From assembly GCA_028023455.1 (NCBI GenBank), contig JAQFVV010006255.1, forward strand, positions 6,680,501 to 6,744,500: a stretch of DNA of 64,000 nt. Direction: 5' to 3'. Below the pieces are notes generated by a model. The model saw only the letters and a program-made list of their open reading frames with translations, was not told the DNA's origin and made no database searches. The stretch comes from Epiperipatus broadwayi (taxonomy: Eukaryota > Onychophora > Udeonychophora > Euonychophora > Peripatidae). Position numbers and translations under genes: made by a program. Shown one piece after another: positions 56,286 through 64,000 of the stretch. The first letter of the stretch is position 1, and every line of letters starts with the position of its first letter.

Positions 56286-57029
56286 TCGTTTGCGCGTGAC
56301 TGTTTTTTATTATTGATTAAAAAAGTTTTAATTAATTAAACATTCGGTTTAATTATAAAACTTTTTTTCACAATCCATAAAAATTCACAATTAAATGTAA
56401 AAAGTTTAATTCAAATATTTAATGAGTAAACTTTATAGGAAAGAATGGTATGGCATTGCTGAAAAACTAGTGACTTAAATGAGAATTAAAATAGTTCATT
56501 TTGATGTATATATTTTGTGCAAATTTAAAATGTATGAATTATTTATTGTTAACTAATAACAGCGGTAATTAAAATTTCGTGGAACTGGAAGGATTAGTTT
56601 TTGGCAATAGCATCAACATTTTTTATCAATATTTATTTCTTATAAATATGATTATTTATATGATATTACGTAAATATTAATTACACATATCCGGTCAATA
56701 GATGTTAATCATAAAATTTCCTTATCATAAAATTTTGCAGAAGATTAAAAAAAAAATGTAGCGAAAAAAATATTAAAATCGGGACAAAATTTATGTAAAA
56801 TTTAACCAAATACCATCATAATTTGATAGAGATATATTAATAAGTTATCTTCAGTGTTAATTAAATAGTTTTTATCGTAGAATGCTGCATTCTTTACTTA
56901 GCATAGTTTTAAAGTAGAGACATCTTGTGGTAAAAAAATTAACAATTTTTAGAAGTTAATATAAATTTTGTTCTTACACATAAGTAAGTGAAATTAATTA
57001 TATTTTTTTAATAAACAAAATCAGCTATT
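56286..57029. other. Intron, no recognised feature
   Basis: AT-rich. The 56240-56300 edge is less AT-rich (GTAACTCGTTTGCGCGTGAC) and probably belongs to the LINE end. Confidence 0.4.
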
Positions 57030-57195
57030 AAACTCAAAGTCCATAGATCACTATCAAGCTCTGGTGTTTAAACTTTTATGAATTCTCAAACAATAAACTA
57101 TTTGATTACTTTTATTAGAAATAATAGAGTTGAGCTGTGATTCATGGATATTTAGCTCTAAAACCTACCACTGGACCCATGCACTAAACTGTGCA
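57030..57195. repeat. Dispersed SINE-like repeat, copy 3
   Basis: It shares ACAATAAACTATTTGATTAC and TTTAGCTCTAAAACC...CCATGCAC with the copies at 15880-16085 and 12385-12665. Confidence 0.5.
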
Positions 57196-57784
57196 GAGCA
57201 ATTTTCTTTAATTATACATAAAACAAACTTAAATACATCACTATAGAACTAAACTTTTCCAGCATCCTTCTGAAAAGGAACAATGAATTGGAAGACATTA
57301 TTCATTAGCTACTAACTACCATTTGGTAATAAGGTTTGCCTTATTTGTTTTACTCTTTAGTTAAAATTATTTAAATATTCATTTATTGACCAATAATTAG
57401 ATAGCAAGTTATTTAAAAGGCTGACTGCTTTGTAAAATGTAACATTTACAAATTCTATCCCATATTTAAAGCTCAAATGATAAGTGGATGCACTAACTAC
57501 AATGCTATTCTGACCCTTTTTATTTATATTGTAGAATAAGTCATTTACAATATTTTTTTGAAAATAAATACAATGATAGTATATCCCCTTGCATATATCA
57601 TGCATAACAGCTAACATTTTGTTGATAAGGTTTGGTTACAATTGAATATATAGTTTAATTTCTTAAGTTTACAGTATATTTCAACATACGCACATATATA
57701 ATACAGATGATTTTCTATGTATATAGTACACATATTTAAATTAAGATCATAGTATAAAAATAAATTTTTAAAATGATATATAGA
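57196..57784. other. Intron, no recognised feature
   Basis: AT-rich; no coding motif in short open frames. Confidence 0.45.
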
Positions 57785-58275
57785 TAACCCTTGCATAACA
57801 TAGTCAATATGTTCCTAAAAAATGCCATGTTATGCAAATGGATGTTTTACGAAAAAAGAACTAGTACAAAAAAATAGGGTTAGGTTCCAAAAGTTAAAAA
57901 TAGTATACTACTTGCATTTTATAACTAATAAAAATGTTTATTAAAACAATAATTGATGAAAAGTATTACATATTAATATTACATGTTTTTTCATCATCAC
58001 CATTAAACAAGCATTTTCATACATACTCAAATGGCAAATATTGATTGAGATGGTGTTTGCTCTTAAAAATTCATCACATTCTTTGTTTTATAGGAATTTC
58101 CCTAATTGTCAAAACTTGTATGAATGCTGTATTGTGGGGGGGACCTCCAATTCTTGAACCATGTTAGAACAAAACAGTGTTGTATGAATGCCATTTTATA
58201 GGTGGTCTTTCCCTAATTCTTGAACTGCATTAGATAAAAATTATGTTGTAGGAATGCCATGTTATAGAAAAATTA
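57785..58275. repeat. Degenerate short-period repeat region
   Basis: Variants of GAATGCCATGTTATAG recur at about 57818, 58120, 58183 and 58250, together with TCCCTAATTSTTGAAC-type blocks spaced about 60-80 bp apart. It looks like a decayed tandem or interspersed repeat. Confidence 0.5.
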
Positions 58276-61200
58276 CCTGTAGTTATTAATATTAAGATGA
58301 GGGAGCACATATACATATTTATATTTAGTGTTTGTTTATTTACTCATTTATGATCATACAAAAAATAAAAATAATAAAATTGTAATTTAATGTTTTTAAA
58401 TAAGGTGAGTACTAAAATATCAGTTATATTACAATTAAATTTGCTGTGGATGATAGGTTGCTGTTCTTCTTTTTCAAAAAAATTTTCTCCAAAGGGAACA
58501 TTAATAGTAGTTTTGTTATCAATAGACAATAGTATTTTTAGTTATTTTGCTGTTTTTAAATCTATATCATCTTGGGAATTTATAGTCCCTCTTTATCTGC
58601 TGTTACTCATTTTATATTCTGGGTTAGAGTGTTCAAATTTTAAGCTTTCTGATGCAGTTGTTTTTCAATTCTTATTTTTTGCATTACTAAATCAGTAATT
58701 TTCATTATTATATAAGAAAGAAATTTGTAAAACTTTTAGCTTTACAATTAGAAAATATTGTATTATGCAAATACTGCATCACATCGAAGCAATGAATAAA
58801 ATATATGTGCTTTCAACTTAACCCAAAGAAAAATTACTGAACTTGATTGCATGTAGGATTATAGGCAGAAATATGGCTGCTACCTACTATTTAATGAAAT
58901 TTATTAACTTTACAAATTTTAATGTGTTTATTTTTGTTTATATATATTGTTTATTTTGAGGGGGGGGGGGTATGTATATTGATCCGGCATATATCATAGT
59001 TTCAGTATACAGAAAACAAAAATTGTTTCATTTCTCAAATTCTTGGAAAGATTGTAGATTAATACATTCCAAGGTTAAAATAATGATAGCACTAAAAAAT
59101 TGGGTTCTAGGCTAAATACTTTGTTGCAAAATTTGATGCTCATTTTTTAATTTTCTTTTCATATATCTTATAAGATCTCATTCATTGACTTTATGTTGTT
59201 TGTGGCATCATGATGCAAAATCAGTTCCTTCGGTCTTGTTGCCCAAGTTCTTCTATAAATTTATCAATTTCATTATCTTTCTTTTCTTCATGCAATAATT
59301 TCTCTTATATAATTCAAATACTTTTTTTAAATATTTTTGTATTGCATACAAATTTAGAATTATTTTAATCATGCTATAAAAGCAGCCTACTTTTTTTTTT
59401 TTTATATGTATACATGTAATGTATATTTATAAATTTCTCAATAAATAATATATTCTAACAATATATATTAAATTTAAATATTAGTTCTTAAAATTATATT
59501 AGTATTTTACAGGCTTAAGTTTAAAAATATAACTCAAAATACATAAACAAAATAAAATACCAGTGTAATGTAACTACTGCTGTTGATGAAATAGTGGCTA
59601 ACTTGAGTGACATCAAAGTTTATGTGACTTCTCACTTCTAAAAAATAATTCATTCTTTGAGATAGTTGTCTGTTTGCTTTTTTTAAGACTCTTTCAACTA
59701 ATACTTCTGTACATTTTTCATATAGTGGTAGTACTTCAGTTACTTCAGCTTAAATTCACTATCTTATGGCTACATTTAGTACTCATTGCCAGTTTTGCAA
59801 TCATTTTAGAGCAAAATTAAAATGAAAATATTCATTTATTAGATTATAAAAAAACTCAAGATATTAGTATCATACAGAAAAATCTAGTACACATGAGCTT
59901 ACAAAACACACTGATTGGTAGTTTCTTTGAGTATTTGCAAGAGCTTTTAAGAGTATTCATTATTTTGTTTAGATTTTAAAAATGAAAATGTATATTTCTG
60001 TAGTTTGCATTATATATTTATGATTATTTCTGCAAAATATTTATGCAATATTTATTATTTGGCAATGAGTATTTATAATTAAAGTTAAATTTGTTTGAAA
60101 TATTTGTTTTAAAGAAAATAAGTCAAGAGAACATAATTGTAAAGTAGAAAATTATGATTGGCTAAAAATAAATCCATTCATACTGATTGTAGTAATTTTT
60201 TTGCCATTTTTTAATAATTGTTTTGAGTTTTAGTGTTGTTTTATATAACCTGAATAGAAATACTCTCAGATTTAAGAAACAGGAATTAAAACTAATGTAA
60301 TTTCATTCATTAAATATTTTTATTGGCAAATGCAAAAAATATCATTTTCTGAGTATGTTTTTCAATTTATTACTTTTTTTCTATGTTTGAAAAGTTGAAA
60401 TATTATTTTTAAATGCTTTTATTGAAGTTGAAAAATCTGTTTGTTTGTTTGTTTGTTCAAGGGTGATATAAAGATTTTTTTAACATTTAAAATTGATATT
60501 TAATATATTCAAGTTTAATATAACTTGGTGAAATTTTGAAAATTTGTTTTAAATGTCTATAAAAGTGATAGGAAACTTTAATTTTTTAAATTTCCATTCA
60601 TTAAAAATGTTAAGCATTTTTCATTTAAATGAATATTTCATATTTTTAATCACTCATATACACATATTATTATGCACACATACTAAATATAATATATACA
60701 TAAGGGGTATATATTTTAACTTATAACATAAATATTTAGTGATATATATATCATCTGTAAATGTCCATTCAATTTAAAGTATGACATAGTTTTACATTTC
60801 ATTTACTGTGCCAATACTAAAAACTTAAAAATAATTGATATAACAATTTTTCATATTGAATGCTTTTATTGACTGTATTAAAAAGAAAAAATAATTGTTT
60901 CTTCAATAACAATGGTTTTTTTTTAATTTAACTTGGAATAAAGCATTGGGGATGGGTTAATTGTGTCAATCCCTACTTTTTATAAGAGATTGATTTAATT
61001 AATTTCTGCCCCCCCCCCCCATGCTTTTATTTAAAGTTAAATCTAAAAAAACCATTTGTTGTTGAAAAAATTAATTATTTTTTCAGTACATAAAAGCATT
61101 CAATATATATAAAAAATTATCTCTATTATTAAGAATGATTTTCATTTGTAAACTTATAATTCTAAGAAATAATTCAAAATTTGGGAAATGAATAAAGAAT

Positions 61201-62504
61201 AATGGTTAATTTTTAAAAATGCAAAGTTGAAAATTTAATCAAATGGCCACTAGGAACTGTCAAAAATATAAACAGCTAAAAGGCTTTAAGATTTTATATA
61301 CATCTTTGAGAATAAAATTTAACATTTTTACATACATCATTATAATTTAAACAATTATATAAATAAATAAAATAATAGCAATTATATTAATAAAATTAAC
61401 TTTAGCCCAGATTTTTTATTTTTTAATGACCAAATAGTTGTCATTAATTTTTTAAAAACCCATGGTAATTATTTAGATTTATGGATTAGAAAGTTAAAGA
61501 AAATTTTTATTTCAAAATAAGTTATAACCTATTTTTTTAACTTAATAATGTTTTATTAATCTTTATTATTATTTCACCAGTTATCATTTGATTATAAATA
61601 GATTATTATAAAGGATAAAGAGGGATAAAATGACCATTTATAATAACTATTGTTTAAAAAAAGTATTTAAAACAAAATCTTGATTTAAAAAATATAAATT
61701 GAAATTAAATATATATTTATCATAGCATGCCTAAAGTCTTTAGAAAATAATAGTTTTTATTTTTAAAAAAATTATCCCTGCAGTGACTTCAAAATATGGT
61801 ATTATAGAATTTATTTTGAAATATATTTATATGTGCATATAAAGTCATTACATAGTTGGGGTTTTTATCAGATTTTTGTTTTATATGCATACATATGTAA
61901 TTATAAAATTGAATACTGTATACATTTACACATAATAAATACAAGCAAATGTATGTACATATATTTTTATTCTTTGCACCATATTTGAGTTTGTGTTTGT
62001 AACATACAGAATTAAAATTTTGGATGAGTTTAATAGAAGACCAAATGTGTTTCCTATTGCTATCACCTCTTTTCTATAATATACATGTTTTCAAGTATTT
62101 AATCTAACAGATACTGTATATGTACTGTAAGTATAACCCTATCTCTAGAGACATTTAAGATAACATTAGGTCTATTAAAAGTTTTTATTATCAAAAATAA
62201 TTTATATGATAAATAAAACTAGAGTTTTTTAGCCATTATTTTAAAGCTTAAAAAATTCATCGTCATAATTTCTTTAACATTTATTGATAAGAAATCTTAA
62301 TTTGAATCATTGAATCTTTTAAGGCCATTATCATCTTGAATGTGATTTATTATATTTTATTATTAAATTTCATTTCTTAAAATAAATATTTATTTGTTAA
62401 TATTTTTAATTAGTATTTTTATTTCCAATTGTAGTTATATTTTGTCTAATGGTCTCTCATTTAACTGTTAAAATTGTTTTCTGATGACCTTTTTTTGTCC
62501 TTAG
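58276..62504. other. Last visible intron, second half, no recognised feature
   Basis: Strongly AT-rich. Homopolymer G and C tracts lie at 58961-58970 and 61009-61020. A (GTTT)n run is near 60440. No coding or repeat family was found. Confidence 0.4.
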
Positions 62505-62649
62505 TGAAAGTATGTATTCCTTACCAAGCAATGATAGTAGTCCCTGTCTTGATATGCATGGTCTGGACACTACCTTTAGCAAGAAAGTTGCAGATGATTC
62601 TAAAATTCATCACATTCTTATTGACTCAATGTTTCAGCCACGTAAAAGG
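62505..62649 (+). CDS. SLC9A3-like: Na+/H+ exchanger exon: conserved tail block (CLDM...HHILIDSMFQPRKR)
   Basis: This 145-bp exon is phase 2 in and 0 out, with acceptor TCCTTAG and donor GTGAGT. It reads ESMYSLPSNDSSPCLDMHGL, then DTTFSKKVADDSKIHHILID and SMFQPRKR. The pair CLD(M/L)...HH-x-L...(Y/F)(K/Q)PR(K/R) is specific to the NHE3/NHE5 tail, so it supports that subfamily over NHE1/NHE2. It follows either the exon at 53380 or the exon at 42255 in the same phase. Reading past the donor is open for a few codons but is intron by the strong GTGAGT. Confidence 0.9.
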
Positions 62650-64000
62650 GTGAGTACCCTAACTGGTCGGACTTCAAGCTTCACACCACAGGTATAGCTG
62701 TTTTCATTTTTATGGCAATGACATGGAAATGGGATATCGGTTCATTAACAACTAGCATTAAATTTAATTCTATTTATATAATATGGGATTTTAAAGTATA
62801 AGTTTGTAAGTAAAGTATATTTGCATAAAATTTAGGCTAAATTAATTGAAGTATTTTATTTTGGAAAATGTTTAATGTAATATAGTTATTTGTTAAGCAT
62901 ATAGATGTATGCATACATTTACATATATGCAAAACAATTCTTCATCTACTTGACACAATGATTATATGCCTGTTTATATATATATTATAACCTACACTCA
63001 CAACACTGCTCATATACATTATATGAGTAAATGCCCGGGATGCCAGTTCTGTTCATAAATAGAACAATATCAGAACATATTTGATATAAATTATTACTGA
63101 GACTCTTTACCTATGTCTACATTCAGCTCAGCTCAGTGGGAGGTTACAGGAAGTTCATAAAATATATAATTATAAATAAATGAAGGAAGAAATATTATAA
63201 AACATTAAATAAAATATAAATCCTTTTGTTAATTAACTGCATGATAAAGAATAACAATGTTTATTTGTAAAGACTATTAAAATATCCTTTCAACTTAATT
63301 TCTTCCATCATCCAAGTATAACATATATCAGCTTGATATAATTATATCACTAAACAATTCTATGACTTGGCATATCATCATCTAAACAGCTACCTTAATG
63401 CCGATCAAGGAATATACAATAAGATCTCAGGGAATTTAAAAAACACAGTTGAATTAAAGAAAATACATTGGCCCATAATTTATAATTCTAACTTATAATA
63501 AAATGTAATGAGATAAATTGACTAAATGTTTTACTGTGTTTAGCAATTAGATAATGACAGAAATAGGGTATATTTTAATCTCACATCATCATCTAACCAA
63601 TACATTAACTAGGCAACCTTTCTTATACGTTTATCAAGTGGCAATGTTTCTTATAATGTTTGGATTGAGGAAACAATATTATCAGATACCAGCATATTTA
63701 ATATCATAGCTATAAAACAATATATTTATTTTATAATAGATGTATGAAATGTGGAGATGTGGAAATTAGTACACGAATGTATACAAGAATAACTCAAGAC
63801 ACAGTTTTTTAATAAATAAACAAATCATTTATTACACTGAAAATTTAATTTAACATAATTATTTTACAATAAGACTACTTGTCTTAATAATTTTAATTCT
63901 CAAATAAATCTTTGGACATCAGTTTGGGATTATCCCTATTATATTACATTATTTATTATTCATACCTTTTTGAAAGCAAAAGTAACAAACAAAACTTGAA
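62650..64000. other. Intron after the last visible exon
   Basis: AT-rich; nothing recognised to the end of the window. The rest of the exchanger tail must lie beyond it. Confidence 0.5.

Noticed and set aside
58390-58698. 102-codon hydrophobic frame in the last visible intron
   Set aside because: Hydrophobic bias is expected from T-rich DNA; no supporting signal.
62650-62697. Reading the last exon through to a stop at 62695
   Set aside because: A strong GTGAGT donor at 62650 and family comparison indicate splicing rather than read-through.

Overview
The window reads as animal nuclear DNA: very AT-rich, long introns with clean GT-AG splice sites, TTAGGG-type telomeric repeats, and many decayed retroelements. 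No species can be named from the sequence. The mix of Penelope-like, RTE-like and hammerhead-bearing elements suits a non-insect invertebrate, possibly a lophotrochozoan, but this is inference.

One host gene runs left to right through the whole window: a plasma-membrane Na+/H+ exchanger of the NHE3/NHE5 (SLC9A3/A5) type. Its exons are at 1-95 (partial), 14831-14920, 37855-37925, 42255-42476, probably 52575-52607 and 53380-53463, and 62505-62649. They encode the last membrane segment and the start of the cytoplasmic regulatory tail, and the phases agree at every junction. The gene continues beyond both ends. The 33-nt exon at 52575 looks like a diverged duplicate of the 3' end of the exon at 42255.

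Everything else is intron filled with repeats. Intron 1 (96-14830) holds a head-to-head pair of hammerhead-bearing repeats (family A, 2611-3372), an inverted pair of Penelope-like elements (8620-10852) and a second Penelope-like element with inverted ends (10861-12185). Intron 2 (14921-37854) holds a foldback element (15100-15855), two LINE copies of one family on opposite strands (16960-19090, 25043-26390), hammerhead family B (22546-23727), a larger family A cluster (26395-27510), an internally deleted RTE-like copy (28090-29150), and a compound array of 14-bp minisatellite, 17-bp minisatellite and telomeric repeat (31704-35666). That array is capped by a Penelope-like terminus. Later introns hold an RTE relic, another Penelope-like element (45121-46590), two more LINEs and several foldback elements.

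The most interesting system is a set of short non-autonomous repeats with apparently complete type I hammerhead ribozymes. Family A sites at 3168-3209, 26491-26532, 27415-27456 and 48727-48768, and family B sites at 22646, 23057 and 23527, have the CTGATGA and GAAA core, a 6-bp stem I, and a self-complementary stem III. In family A, stem II covaries between copies. Unit lengths are about 411-412 bp (B) and 424-452 bp (A), with a ribozyme in each unit, which is the layout of metazoan retrozymes (repeats whose RNA self-cleaves to unit-length circles). The Penelope-like termini carry decayed versions of the same motif, so these elements may form one interacting group.
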